Origin: Peptococcaceae bacterium BRH_c23
Lineage (GTDB): Bacteria > Bacillota_B > Desulfitobacteriia > Desulfitobacteriales > Desulfitobacteriaceae
Assembly (NCBI GenBank): GCA_000961805.1
Contig: LADV01000094.1
Coordinates: 1 to 50,263, forward strand
Length of the DNA: 50,263 nt
Direction of reading: 5' to 3'
This document shows positions 43,086-50,263 of the stretch, piece by piece (positions within the stretch are counted from its first letter, which is position 1; each line of letters opens with the position of its first letter). Made by a program: the position numbers and the translations under genes. Under the pieces are notes generated by a model. That model had not been told where the DNA came from. It did not search any database and saw nothing but the letters and a program-made list of their open reading frames with translations.

Positions 43086-44107
43086 ATTCACTAAAGTGCT
43101 CCGAACTTCGCCAAAAGAATGAAGAGAAGATGATCGGGAAGACAATTATTGAAGGTTGGACGGAATTTGATCAAAGTGCAAATTTACCTAATCTGCTAAA
43201 AGAAGCCTGGAACCTGCGCCGGAAAACCTTCCCTGATTTCATCCACTTTGCAGTTCCCGGCGGAAGGCACTATGACGGTAAGAACTTTAGCAATTCAGGA
43301 CGATTCCTCAATGTAAGCATCACGGGAGCCTCCTGTGCTCTTCAATGTGACCATTGTCAGGGAAAAATGCTGAAGGGAATGATTCCAGCTCCAACACCGG
43401 AAAAACTACAGGAACTGGGAACCAACCTGCGGAAAAAAGGAGTTACAGGGCTTCTTATAACTGGAGGATGTAATCATAAGGGCCAGGTCCCCCTTAAGCC
43501 TTTTTTGTCGGCTTTAACTTATCTAAAATCCCTGAACTTCACGATTCATGTGCATACCGGCTTAGCAGATAAGGAAACAGCTGTTGGGTTGAAACAGGCT
43601 GGAGTTGATAAAGTTTTTCTGGATATGATCGCTGATGCCGCTACAATTCGTAAGGTTTATCATCTTGACCGTAAGCCTAGTGCCTTTAGAGATGCTTTAG
43701 AAATTCTGCTAGCTGAGGATTTAGATGTCGTCCCGCATGTGGTTCTCGGCTTAAACTACGGGAAAATCATGGGAGAAGAAAACCTTATTCAAACGTTGAG
43801 TGATTATCTCTTGGAAACGTTGGTGTTGGTTGCTTTACGAGCTGTGCCTGGTACTCTGATGGGCGGAGTTATTGGACCGGATCCGGCTGAGATCATCAGG
43901 ATAACCGCTCAAACTCGTCTCTTGAATCCCTTGCTTAAAATTAGTTTTGGTTGTGCTCGACCCTATACTCAAAAGGCTTGGTTGGAGAGAGGGCTCATAG
44001 CGGCGGGAGTTAATACGTTGGCCTTTCCACTTGATGAAACCATAGACTTCGCTTTAACGAATGGTTTGAAACCTGTCATGAGTGAGATGTGTTGTGGTGG
44101 GCTGTAG
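43082..44107 (+). CDS. Radical SAM protein (LipS2-like candidate)
   Basis: 341 residues, GTG 43082 overlapping the previous stop with GGAGGGT upstream (ATG 43130 is an alternative). Radical SAM cysteines C85, C89, C92 (CALQCDHC), TIM-barrel pieces LLITGGCNHKGQ near 120 and HVVLGLNYGK near 219, CARP near 298, and a cysteine pair at the end (SEMCCGGL). Two overlapping radical SAM genes in a lipoyl-carrier cluster suggest split lipoyl synthase, each inserting one sulfur. Another carrier modification is possible, since a LipA domain is present in the same operon. Confidence 0.7.
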   Translation: MNSLKCSELRQKNEEKMIGKTIIEGWTEFDQSANLPNLLKEAWNLRRKTFPDFIHFAVPGGRHYDGKNFSNSGRFLNVSITGASCALQCDHCQGKMLKGMIPAPTPEKLQELGTNLRKKGVTGLLITGGCNHKGQVPLKPFLSALTYLKSLNFTIHVHTGLADKETAVGLKQAGVDKVFLDMIADAATIRKVYHLDRKPSAFRDALEILLAEDLDVVPHVVLGLNYGKIMGEENLIQTLSDYLLETLVLVALRAVPGTLMGGVIGPDPAEIIRITAQTRLLNPLLKISFGCARPYTQKAWLERGLIAAGVNTLAFPLDETIDFALTNGLKPVMSEMCCGGL

Positions 44108-44144
44108 GGGAAAAGCGGAAAGAACTAAAGGGGGAGTAATTATA

Positions 44145-44819
44145 ATGCCGATTGAACTATTTGATCAGATAGCTGAAGATTATGACAATTGGTACGAAAC
44201 AGACATAGGACGAGTAGCCGATCAAGTAGAGCGGGACCTGGCCGTTCAGTTCTTTCAACCATCAGGTCCCATGTTATTAGAAATTGGGTGTGGAACCGGA
44301 CAATACACCACTAAGCTAGCGGAACAGGGGTATAATATTACGGCTGTTGATATATCTGAAAAAATGATGGCACGAGCGCGAGAAAAAATTGTGAACTTAG
44401 GATATCAGGTTAAGTGGCTCAATGCGGATATCACTCAAATTATAGATCAACTTGAGCAATATCATAGTATTCTTTCGATGAGTGCTTTCGAGTTTATTCC
44501 AAATCCGGAGGAAATTTTAGCTAGATTATTTGAGCATATAGAGCCCAAAGGATGTCTGGTGATTGGAGTGATTGCGGGAGAATCTCCCTGGAGCGAGTTC
44601 TATGGTAGGAAAGCTAATACGAAACCTGAATCCGTTTTTGCCCATGCACGGTTTTACACGGAATCCGAAATTCGTCAATGGAAGGTAGGCGGACGGCTTA
44701 AAATTGGCAAAGCACTTTATTTTCCGCCTGAGGTGTCTTCGGTAGAACGAGCTTTAACAATGGAAAAGCAAAAAAATACGAACCCTAGTTTTATGGTCGC
44801 CAAGTGGGTAAAAGAATGA
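44145..44819 (+). CDS. Class I SAM-dependent methyltransferase
   Basis: 224 residues from ATG 44145 (GGGGGAGTAATTATA before it). SAM-binding motif LEIGCGTGQYTTKL near 45 and the acidic end of strand two in ITAVDISEKMMARA near 68. UbiE/small-molecule methyltransferase class. Last gene of the long operon starting at the aco promoter, 37 bases after the second radical SAM gene; a terminator follows. Substrate unknown. Confidence 0.85.
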   Translation: MPIELFDQIAEDYDNWYETDIGRVADQVERDLAVQFFQPSGPMLLEIGCGTGQYTTKLAEQGYNITAVDISEKMMARAREKIVNLGYQVKWLNADITQIIDQLEQYHSILSMSAFEFIPNPEEILARLFEHIEPKGCLVIGVIAGESPWSEFYGRKANTKPESVFAHARFYTESEIRQWKVGGRLKIGKALYFPPEVSSVERALTMEKQKNTNPSFMVAKWVKE

Positions 44820-44839
44820 TCGTTGGATATCTGAAAAAT

Positions 44840-44880
44840 GAGAGACGCAAATATTATTTTGTGGCTCTCTTTTATTTATT
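44840..44880 (+). terminator. Terminator of the aco-lip operon
   Basis: GAGAG..CGCAAA (44840-44851) pairs with TTTTGTG.CTCTC (44858-44869), then TTTTATTTATT. Confidence 0.65.
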
Positions 44881-44907
44881 GATCATTGCCATAAGGAAAA
44901 GGAAGCA

Positions 44908-44935
44908 TGAGAACCGTCCCCTTTGCTCCTACGTG
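44908..44935. repeat. REP-like intergenic repeat piece
   Basis: The phrase GCATGAGAACCGTCCCCTTT with a following ACGTGAC belongs to the same ACCGTCCCC-type intergenic sequence as 18082-18120. No gene function seen. Confidence 0.4.
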
Positions 44936-44994
44936 ACAGGAAAAGTTAGTTGTGGTACATTTAAGCAAGAACCGATGATTGAGGAGTGGTATTA

Positions 44995-45231
44995 ATGAAT
45001 CAAGAAGTGATTATGTATACGGTACCTCTTTGACCCCACTGTTTTCGCGCTAAGCGATTCCTTTCGGGTAAAGGGATTTTGTTTACAGAGAAAAATATTC
45101 TAGTTCCTAAGCACTTAAAAGAAATGAGAAAGGTGACCGATGCTATCGGAGTTCCCGTAACCATTGTGGGGGAACGGACTCTGACCCGCTTCTCGTCTGC
45201 TGAATACGAGGAGGTCTTCAAAAATTACTAA
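44995..45231 (+). CDS. Selenocysteine-containing glutaredoxin-like protein
   Basis: ATG 44995 with GAGGAG eight bases before; 78 residues to the TAA at 45229-45231 if the TGA at 45031-45033 is read as selenocysteine. The active site then reads VPLUPHC, that is U13-x-x-C16 at exactly the glutaredoxin CPxC position, followed by FRAKRFLSGKGI, the cis-Pro loop GVPVTIVG near 53 and a closing helix. A stem-loop meeting bacterial SECIS rules lies 23 bases after the TGA. The genome must decode UGA, as fdhA does. The gene ends four bases before mobA. A decayed glutaredoxin with a nonsense change is the alternative. Confidence 0.8.
45031..45077 (+). promoter_or_regulatory. Candidate SECIS of the glutaredoxin gene
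   Basis: TGA 45031-45033, then ATTCCTTT (45057-45064) pairs with AAAGGGAT (45070-45077, one G-T) around loop CGGGT, which has G among its first two bases. The loop is 31 bases after the TGA, within the usual range. Confidence 0.65.
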
Positions 45232-45235
45232 GCCA

Positions 45236-45844
45236 ATGCAGGACTTTGGAAACCAACTTCCCAAATTGCAAGCGACCGGGATTTTATTAGCCGGTGGGAA
45301 AAGCTCACGAATGAAAAAAAACAAGGCCTTCCTGGAACTGGAAGGAAAGCCTTTAGTAGAGCGGAGTCTAACTGTCTTACAAACAGTGTTTACTGAAGTT
45401 TTAATTAGCAGCAACAAGCCTGAATTGTATGCAGGCTATGGAGTACCCGTCTTTCAAGACGAGATTCTTGAGCGAGGCCCTTTAGAAGGGCTCTATCAAG
45501 GTTTGAAATCGGCAACCAATGAGTGGGTTTTTTTTGTGGCTTGTGATATGCCCTTTTTGAGAGCGGAGATGATCCGTTTTCTGTTTACTCGGATTTCAAA
45601 GTATGACGCCGTTGTCCCAAAGCTACAATCCGGCCTTCACCCTCTGCATGCCTATTATCATCAACGTTGCCTTCCGTCTATCAAAAAAAATCTTGAGGCA
45701 GATCGCCTCAAGATCATAGATTTTTACTCGTCTTGTGCCGTACGGTATGTGGAAGAAACGGAACTTGAGGGGTTTTCTGATTTGAGCAGAGTCTTTTGTA
45801 ACGTGAATACACCAGACGATTGGTCGGCGATTCTTAATTACTAA
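45236..45844 (+). CDS. mobA: Molybdenum cofactor guanylyltransferase MobA
   Basis: 202 residues, ATG 45236. Nucleotidyltransferase signature ILLAGGKSSRMKKNKAFLEL near 16, DEILERGPLEGL near 75 and VACDMPFL near 100. MobA adds GMP to molybdopterin; the bis-MGD form is what FdhA needs. No clear ribosome binding site is directly before the ATG, so coupling to the glutaredoxin gene four bases upstream is likely. It converges with fdhD, overlapping 11 bases at the 3' ends. Confidence 0.92.
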   Translation: MQDFGNQLPKLQATGILLAGGKSSRMKKNKAFLELEGKPLVERSLTVLQTVFTEVLISSNKPELYAGYGVPVFQDEILERGPLEGLYQGLKSATNEWVFFVACDMPFLRAEMIRFLFTRISKYDAVVPKLQSGLHPLHAYYHQRCLPSIKKNLEADRLKIIDFYSSCAVRYVEETELEGFSDLSRVFCNVNTPDDWSAILNY

Positions 45845-46619
45845 TCCGATCATGACAAGTATAAATATTTAGGCGGCGATCCCTTGCAAACCCCACGACA
45901 GTGATGTTCAAAGCGTTCGCCTGAGAAAGGGCCATATCCGTCGGCGCACCACGAGCGATCAGGATGGGCACTTTCATTTTGGCAACCTTAAGCAGGATTT
46001 CCGAGGAGACTCGGCCACTGAAGAAAATGACATGGTTTTCAAGACTAATACGAGAGCGAAAGGCACTTCCACTGAGTTTATCAAAGACATTATGTCTACC
46101 GATATCGTAGCTTGTCAGGACAATCTCACCTTGATTCCCAACTCCGCCGCTATGGATACCACCCGTCTCTTGAAAGAGTGGAAGATAAGATTCCAAGTAC
46201 TTTGCATATTCATACGCTTCTTGGAGTAAGATGCTATAGGTTGACGTGATCGGTTTAACCATAAGTGCATCATTGGCATAACAGAATGAAGCTCTACTTT
46301 TACCGCAACAAGCGGAAACAAATCGTTTACTCATGAGTTCTTTTTGCAAAAGACAAGGTTTTCCTTCCACCCAAACCAAGTGGTCAACCGGATCGTGGCG
46401 AATTTCATAGACATCCTCAGGAACCTGTATAAAGCCTTCATTGATCAGAAAGCCAAAAGTAAGTTCTTCAGTTTGAGAGGGGGAGCATAAAAGGGTAGCG
46501 ATCTCCTCACGGTTATAATGGATGGTTAAAGGGACTTCTCGGACCACAGTGTCCTGCAACCACTCAAGCTTTGGCCCATGGGCTTTAAGAATGGAATGGG
46601 TAACCGTTTCGTTCGACAT
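45834..46619 (-). CDS. fdhD: Formate dehydrogenase accessory sulfurtransferase FdhD
   Basis: 261 residues from ATG 46619 (AAGGAGGT before it; ATG 46637 is an alternative). Motifs: REVPLTIHYN near 28, EELTFGFLINEG near 52, the cysteine loop SACCGKSR near 103, GGIHSGG near 152 and YDIGRHNVFDKL near 171. FdhD carries sulfur from a cysteine desulfurase to the Mo/W-bis-MGD of FdhA, so it serves the enzyme at 15.3-18.0 kb. It diverges from the moa leader. Confidence 0.93.
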   Translation of the reverse strand: MSNETVTHSILKAHGPKLEWLQDTVVREVPLTIHYNREEIATLLCSPSQTEELTFGFLINEGFIQVPEDVYEIRHDPVDHLVWVEGKPCLLQKELMSKRFVSACCGKSRASFCYANDALMVKPITSTYSILLQEAYEYAKYLESYLPLFQETGGIHSGGVGNQGEIVLTSYDIGRHNVFDKLSGSAFRSRISLENHVIFFSGRVSSEILLKVAKMKVPILIARGAPTDMALSQANALNITVVGFARDRRLNIYTCHDRISN

Positions 46620-46684
46620 GATACCTCCTTGAAGCATTTCTTTCCTCTAGTGTACAATAATTTAAGGTAAACCTGAATCATTTT

Positions 46685-46714
46685 TTGAAAAATAAGAAAA
46701 AATAAACGTATAAT
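46685..46714 (+). promoter_or_regulatory. Promoter of the moa operon
   Basis: TTGAAA (46685-46690), 18-base spacer, TATAAT (46709-46714), starting about 60 bases before the structured leader. Confidence 0.65.
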
Positions 46715-46777
46715 AATTGATGTGAAAAAAAAGGAATTCAACTATTAATCACGAACTTATCTCTATAAGGTTAAATT

Positions 46778-46915
46778 GAATCGTCTCGCTCCGAAGCTGG
46801 ATCCCCTAAAGCTTAGGCTATGGTGACCAGACTAGTGTCGAAAGACACTCGGGTATTATGGGAAACTGTAATATCTCCTGCTGGAAAGGAGTCTGTCGAC
46901 AGGTGGATTAGATTC
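46778..46915 (+). ncRNA. Moco-type riboswitch leader of moaA
   Basis: A closing stem GAATC/GATTC (46778-46782, 46911-46915) encloses a folded region with the GNRA hairpin GTGTC-GAAA-GACAC, the stem CTCC...GGAG near 46875-46892 and CTGTCGACAG. Place, size and folding fit the Moco (or tungsten cofactor) RNA motif found before moaA genes. I could not align it to a model. Confidence 0.7.
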
Positions 46916-46946
46916 CCCGGTTGTTTACAGACCGCGGGTTTTTTTG
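46915..46946 (+). terminator. Terminator between the Moco-like aptamer and moaA
   Basis: CCC-CGGT (46915-46921) pairs with ACCG-c-GGG (46931-46938, one bulge), followed by TTTTTTT. Likely the switch of the riboswitch. Confidence 0.75.
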
Positions 46947-46981
46947 TTTACCCAAATTTAGTCTTGAAAAGAGGAGTGGCA

Positions 46982-47953
46982 ATGCAGGATCAATTTCTTA
47001 GGAAAATTGACTATCTTAGAATTTCTGTAACGGATCGATGCAATCTGCGCTGTAAATACTGTATGCCCGCAGATGGAGTTCAATGGATGCCTCATGAGTT
47101 GATTCTTTCTTTCGAAGAAATACTAAGGCTCATGAAGATAAGCACGCAATTAGGATTCCGTCGATTCCGTATCACAGGAGGAGAACCCTTAGTTCGCAAG
47201 GAGATCTTAGAATTTCTACGGGAAGCAGCTCAACTTCCAGGGGTTGAGGATCTTATGCTGACAACTAATGGTATGTTACTCCCAGAAATGGCCTTTGACC
47301 TAAAAGCGGCGGGTGTTCAACGCGTTAATATTAGTTTGGATACCATGGATCCGAAGCGCTTTTCTGAAAATACTCGAGGTGGAGATGTTTCGAAAGTGAT
47401 TCAAGGCATTTTCCGATCACTCGAAGCAGGTCTGAATCCGGTGAAAATCAATGTCGTGGTTGTCAGAGATTTTAATACGGAAGAGTTGCCTAATTTCCTG
47501 ACCTTAGCTAAGCAATACCCGTTGCATATCCGATTCATTGAACTCATGCCGATTGGAGTCAGTTCAGACCATCGGACGGAGTTCGTCCCCATATCGGAAA
47601 TGAAAGAACGTTTAGGGATCCATCATGAGGTTCCTACCCAAGAGATACTTGGGGGCGGGCCGGCAGAGTATTTTCGACCGAAAGGATATAAAGGGAGTGT
47701 CGGATTTATCAGTGCTCTAAGCCGTCATTTTTGCGATTCGTGCAATCGGGTGCGTTTAACAGCGGATGGGAAACTACGTCCGTGTTTGCATAGTAAACAT
47801 GAAGTTGATTTGCGTGAGCCTTTGCGAAAGAATAGTTCGGACTCGGATATTATGAAGCTGTTTGCGCAAGCAGTTTGGCATAAACCCGCAGAACATCATA
47901 TGAATAACGAAGCGTGGCAAGATACGCGTGTCATGTCTCAGATCGGAGGGTAA
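46982..47953 (+). CDS. moaA: GTP 3',8-cyclase MoaA
   Basis: 323 residues from ATG 46982 (AAGAGGAGTGGCA before it); the frame is open far upstream, through the leader, without meaning. Radical SAM motif CNLRCKYC near 22, TGGEPLVRK near 70 and the C-terminal second cluster CDSCNRVRLTADGKLRPCL near 262. First step of molybdopterin synthesis. Heads moaA-moaC, MOSC, MogA/MoaB. Confidence 0.96.
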   Translation: MQDQFLRKIDYLRISVTDRCNLRCKYCMPADGVQWMPHELILSFEEILRLMKISTQLGFRRFRITGGEPLVRKEILEFLREAAQLPGVEDLMLTTNGMLLPEMAFDLKAAGVQRVNISLDTMDPKRFSENTRGGDVSKVIQGIFRSLEAGLNPVKINVVVVRDFNTEELPNFLTLAKQYPLHIRFIELMPIGVSSDHRTEFVPISEMKERLGIHHEVPTQEILGGGPAEYFRPKGYKGSVGFISALSRHFCDSCNRVRLTADGKLRPCLHSKHEVDLREPLRKNSSDSDIMKLFAQAVWHKPAEHHMNNEAWQDTRVMSQIGG

Positions 47954-47956
47954 GCA

Positions 47957-48460
47957 GTGGATTTAACACATTTTGATGAAGAAGGACGCGCCCGGATGGT
48001 GGATGTAAGTGACAAAGCAGAAACAGCGAGGGTTGCGGTTGCTCAGGGTAAAGTACTAATGAAGCCAGAGACACTGGAACGCATTCGTTCAGGCCTTATC
48101 GCCAAAGGAGATGTTTTGGCAGTCGCGCAAGTGGCGGGAATTATGGCAGCAAAACAAACCTCCCAATTGATTCCTATGTGCCATCCGTTAGCGATCACTG
48201 GGGCAAAACTTAATTTTAAATTAGTAGAACCGGGTGAAATTGATATCGAAGCTAGTGTCAAGGTCCATGGGAAGACTGGGGTAGAAATGGAGGCCCTCAC
48301 AGCGGTTAGTGTTGCCGCCTTAACCATTTATGATATGTGTAAAGCCATTGATAAAACAATGACGATTGGAGATATTTATCTGGTTGAGAAGCTTGGGGGA
48401 AAGAGCGGACATTATCGAAGTTCGAGGTTCGAGGCTCGAGGTTCGAAGGTTGAAGAATGA
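47957..48460 (+). CDS. moaC: Cyclic pyranopterin monophosphate synthase MoaC
   Basis: 167 residues, GTG 47957 after GGAGGGTAAGCA. Motifs: [15 protein letters not shown] near 5, [11 protein letters not shown] near 73 and [21 protein letters not shown] near 103 (two overlapping conserved blocks), KSGHYR at the end of the normal fold. The last dozen residues ([13 protein letters not shown]) are encoded by a 7-bp tandem repeat and are not part of the usual protein. It acts right after MoaA. Confidence 0.94.
   Translation: MDLTHFDEEGRARMVDVSDKAETARVAVAQGKVLMKPETLERIRSGLIAKGDVLAVAQVAGIMAAKQTSQLIPMCHPLAITGAKLNFKLVEPGEIDIEASVKVHGKTGVEMEALTAVSVAALTIYDMCKAIDKTMTIGDIYLVEKLGGKSGHYRSSRFEARGSKVEE
48421..48455 (+). 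repeat. 7-bp tandem repeat in the 3' end of moaC
   Basis: Five units: TTCGAGG, TTCGAGG, CTCGAGG, TTCGAAG, GTTGAAG. Simple-sequence repeat of the kind seen between genes here, grown into the moaC reading frame. Confidence 0.7.
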
Positions 48461-48469
48461 CCAAAAGGC

Positions 48470-48515
48470 TTAGCGCCGTGCCCCTGGCTTTAGCCATGGG
48501 TAGATTCAGTGGGGG
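48470..48515. mobile_element. IS200/IS605-type end hairpin remnant
   Basis: CCCcTGGC-TTTA-GCCAtGGG (48481-48500) followed by TAGATTCAGTGGGG resembles the right-end hairpin of IS200/IS605 elements. Nothing else of the element is visible in this 100-base gap. Confidence 0.4.
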
Positions 48516-48563
48516 GAGTAAGCTTTTCCAAATATTGAATGAGATGAAAGTGAGGCATATTAG

Positions 48564-48998
48564 ATGGGGAAAATAGTCGCTGTTTGTACGAGCGAGAAAA
48601 AAGGAATGCGCAAGAAGAACGTAGGAGAAGGGATCTTAAAAGTCAATTTTGGTCTTGAAGGGGATGCGCATGGTGGAGATTGGCATCGGATGGTGAGCTT
48701 ACTCTCCATGGAGAGCATCAAGAAGATGACGGACAAAGGGTTGGACGTTGGTCCAGGGGACTTTGCAGAAAATTTGACGACTGAAGGCTTGGAATTATTT
48801 ACTCTTCCGATTGGAACTAAGCTTAAAATCGGAGAAACTAGTATTGGCGAGGTGACACAAATCGGTAAAGAATGTCACACGAAGTGTGCGATCTTCTATC
48901 AGGCTGGGGACTGTGTTATGCCGAAAGAAGGGATTTTTATCCGGTTGTTGGAAGGCGGAACGGTTCGCGTAGGAGACGATATTGAGGTGATGTCTTGA
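48564..48998 (+). CDS. MOSC domain protein
   Basis: 144 residues, ATG 48564. MOSC (Moco sulfurase C-terminal) fold with GLEGDAHGGDWHRMVSLL near 30, GDFAENLTTEGL near 64 and the conserved cysteine region GKECHTKC near 98. MOSC proteins handle sulfur transfer to or binding of the molybdenum cofactor. The stop overlaps the following gene (TGATG). Confidence 0.88.
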   Translation: MGKIVAVCTSEKKGMRKKNVGEGILKVNFGLEGDAHGGDWHRMVSLLSMESIKKMTDKGLDVGPGDFAENLTTEGLELFTLPIGTKLKIGETSIGEVTQIGKECHTKCAIFYQAGDCVMPKEGIFIRLLEGGTVRVGDDIEVMS

Positions 48999-49501
48999 TG
49001 ATGCAAGTGGGGGTAATTACTGCAAGTGACAAAGGATCGCGAGGAGAAAGGGAGGATCTATCTGGTCCCACCCTCGCCAAGCTTGTTCAAGAGATCGGTG
49101 GACAGGTGGTGGAGTATGTGGTGCTCCCGGACGAGCAAGAGTTACTAGAGGAAACGATGCGTCTGTGGGCCGATGAACGTAGCTTGGACTTGATTTTGAC
49201 GACGGGTGGAACTGGGTTTTCGATGCGGGATGTGACACCTGAGGCAACACTAGCTGTAGCAGATCGTATGGTTCCAGGCATTGCTGAAGTAATGCGGATG
49301 GAAAGCCTTAAAGTGACGCCTAAAGCAATGCTGAGCAGAGCGATTGCTGTCCTTAGAAAGCGAACCCTGATCATAAATATGCCGGGCAGTCCTAAAGCGG
49401 TGCGTGAATGCTTTGCAGCAATTGCCCCTGCGATTCCTCATGGAATTCAAATTCTCAAAGGGGAAGCTAGTGAATGTGCGGCAAATTTCAAACACAAGTA
49501 A
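48998..49501 (+). CDS. MogA/MoaB family molybdopterin adenylyltransferase
   Basis: 167 residues from ATG 48998, overlapping the MOSC stop, GAGGTGA before it (TTG 48995 and ATG 49001 also possible). Motifs: VGVITASDKGSRGEREDLSG near 3, TTGGTGFSMRDVTPEA near 68 and INMPGSPKAVRE near 126. It adenylates molybdopterin before metal insertion. Last gene of the moa operon; terminator at 49523. Confidence 0.92.
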   Translation: MMQVGVITASDKGSRGEREDLSGPTLAKLVQEIGGQVVEYVVLPDEQELLEETMRLWADERSLDLILTTGGTGFSMRDVTPEATLAVADRMVPGIAEVMRMESLKVTPKAMLSRAIAVLRKRTLIINMPGSPKAVRECFAAIAPAIPHGIQILKGEASECAANFKHK

Positions 49502-49522
49502 CTCTTAAATTTTAGTTTTAAA

Positions 49523-49560
49523 TGCAAAAGAGATTGGCATAATCGCCAGTCTCTTTTGCA
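49523..49560. terminator. Hairpin after the moa operon
   Basis: TGCAAAAGAGATTGG (49523-49537) pairs with CCAGTCTCTTTTGCA (49546-49560), one G-T wobble. The T run is inside the stem, so it may end transcripts on both strands. Confidence 0.7.
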
Positions 49561-49697
49561 TCTGAAGTTTCGCACCCATAAAACAGGTCAAAATCCAGCC
49601 CAAAAAGAGACGAAAAAACAATGAAAATCCGCATGAACACTCGGTTTTTGGTATAATAAAGATGCTAAACCAAATCAACCAAAAATGAGGTGTTATC

Positions 49698-50263
49698 ATG
49701 CGGAAATCTGTCAAAGAAATTGAAAACGTGCTCCAAAACCATGGTTATTCGATTAACAATATTATATGTGAAGTTATGAAGACCTTCAAGCTTAAAACAC
49801 TGTGCATCCAAGTTGGCTTTCAAAAACAGGCGGGCTACAGTACCACGGAAATCCTCACGCTTATGTTGATGTTCCCCCTGATGTTACTGAAAAAAGTATC
49901 TCTACAAAGGGGATTCTCTCGATGCCAATCAATTACAAAAGCTTCTTAAAAGCGAGGGGCAAGAAAAACGCTGTCGGAAGCGAAATACCCGTTACTTCGA
50001 AGCCGTTGTTAACTATGAAGGAATCGGGCTAGTCAAACTGTATTTTTGCCGTTTTCCCTATCAAGGGATTTCGATGCTCAAATCGCCCATATAACAACCT
50101 GTTATATTCTCTATACTTTTCTGGCTTATTTTCGCCGAGTGAATGCCTATGACTCCTTGGATGGGTTGTTTGCTGAGATCAAAGATGACCTTATTGAGAA
50201 GAATGTAGCGGAACGACTCTGGGAATTATTTGACGATTTGCTACAAGTAGTGATCACAAGCAT
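49698..50263 (+). pseudogene. Broken IS4-type transposase
   Basis: ATG 49698 behind TATAAT and GAGGTGTTATC. The first frame reads MRKSVKEIENVLQNHGYSIN and on to QAGYSTTEILTL, the N-terminus of IS4-type transposases common in Desulfitobacterium relatives. The frame is then lost and homologous pieces continue in others: RCRKRNTRYFEAVVNYEG (about 49970) and, near the window end, YFRRVNAYDSLDGLFAEIKD. The catalytic DDE middle is absent, so at least two deletions or shifts have occurred. It may run on past the window. Confidence 0.8.

Noticed and set aside
44804..44995. 63-residue plus-strand ORF after the methyltransferase
   Set aside because: Runs through a terminator and a REP-like repeat; no ribosome binding site.

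Overview
The window looks like chromosome of a low-to-mid GC anaerobic Clostridium-class Firmicute of the Desulfosporosinus/Desulfitobacterium type. This is an inference from gene content: a UGA-decoding (selenocysteine) NAD(P)-linked formate dehydrogenase, strong AGGAGG ribosome binding sites with frequent TTG/GTG starts, a TPP-riboswitch thiamine operon, a sigma-54 enhancer-binding regulator of the AcoR type, a molybdenum cofactor block and decayed insertion sequences. No rRNA, tRNA or CRISPR array was seen.

Layout. 1-1.3 kb is debris: the tail of an unknown gene, a possible transposase scrap, a 29-bp-arm hairpin and the C-terminal half of a MATE transporter. 1.5-8.8 kb holds a DUF2225 protein, Tex, a split response regulator/HD-GYP pair, an XRE regulator, an amidohydrolase and an EamA transporter. 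9.0-11.7 kb is the tRNA t6A operon tsaE-tsaB-rimI-tsaD. It is followed by an orphan terminator and a cluster of DnaA boxes (11983-12156: six perfect and two one-mismatch). 12.4-18.0 kb is fthC plus a three-subunit formate dehydrogenase (NuoE-like, NuoF-like, Sec-containing FdhA with an in-frame TGA and a SECIS hairpin). 18.3-22.6 kb is thiSGHEC on the minus strand behind a TPP riboswitch.

22.8-44.8 kb is the most unusual part. It has an AcoR-like sigma-54 activator, sigma-54 promoters at 27044, 29239 and 31853 plus two more in the arms of an inverted-repeat element (23249-23589), and a shared 17-bp palindrome TGTTCG-N5-CGAACA. Around these lie two lipoate-protein ligases, a geranylgeranyl-reductase-like flavoprotein, a four-fold repeated membrane protein, a butanediol dehydrogenase, acetoin dehydrogenase E1 alpha/beta, AcoX and an E2 fused to an AhpD-like CxxC domain. 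Downstream are a LipB-LipA fusion, two GcvH-like lipoyl carriers flanking a membrane-tailed FAD oxidoreductase and a CCG-domain Fe-S protein, two radical SAM enzymes and a methyltransferase. No E3 (dihydrolipoamide dehydrogenase) and no glycine decarboxylase genes are present. My reading is a butanediol/acetoin oxidation regulon in which lipoyl-bound electrons may leave through GcvH-like carriers to a flavin/Fe-S pair. The lipoate assembly genes resemble, from memory, the sLpl/LipT/LipS1/LipS2 set known from sHdr-LbpA sulfur oxidisers, here placed beside a LipB-LipA fusion.

45.0-49.5 kb serves molybdoenzymes: a probable selenocysteine glutaredoxin (UxxC) that conventional calling would miss, mobA, fdhD (minus), then a Moco-riboswitch-like leader with moaA, moaC, a MOSC protein and a MogA/MoaB protein. 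These supply and insert the cofactor of FdhA. The window ends in a broken IS4-type transposase.
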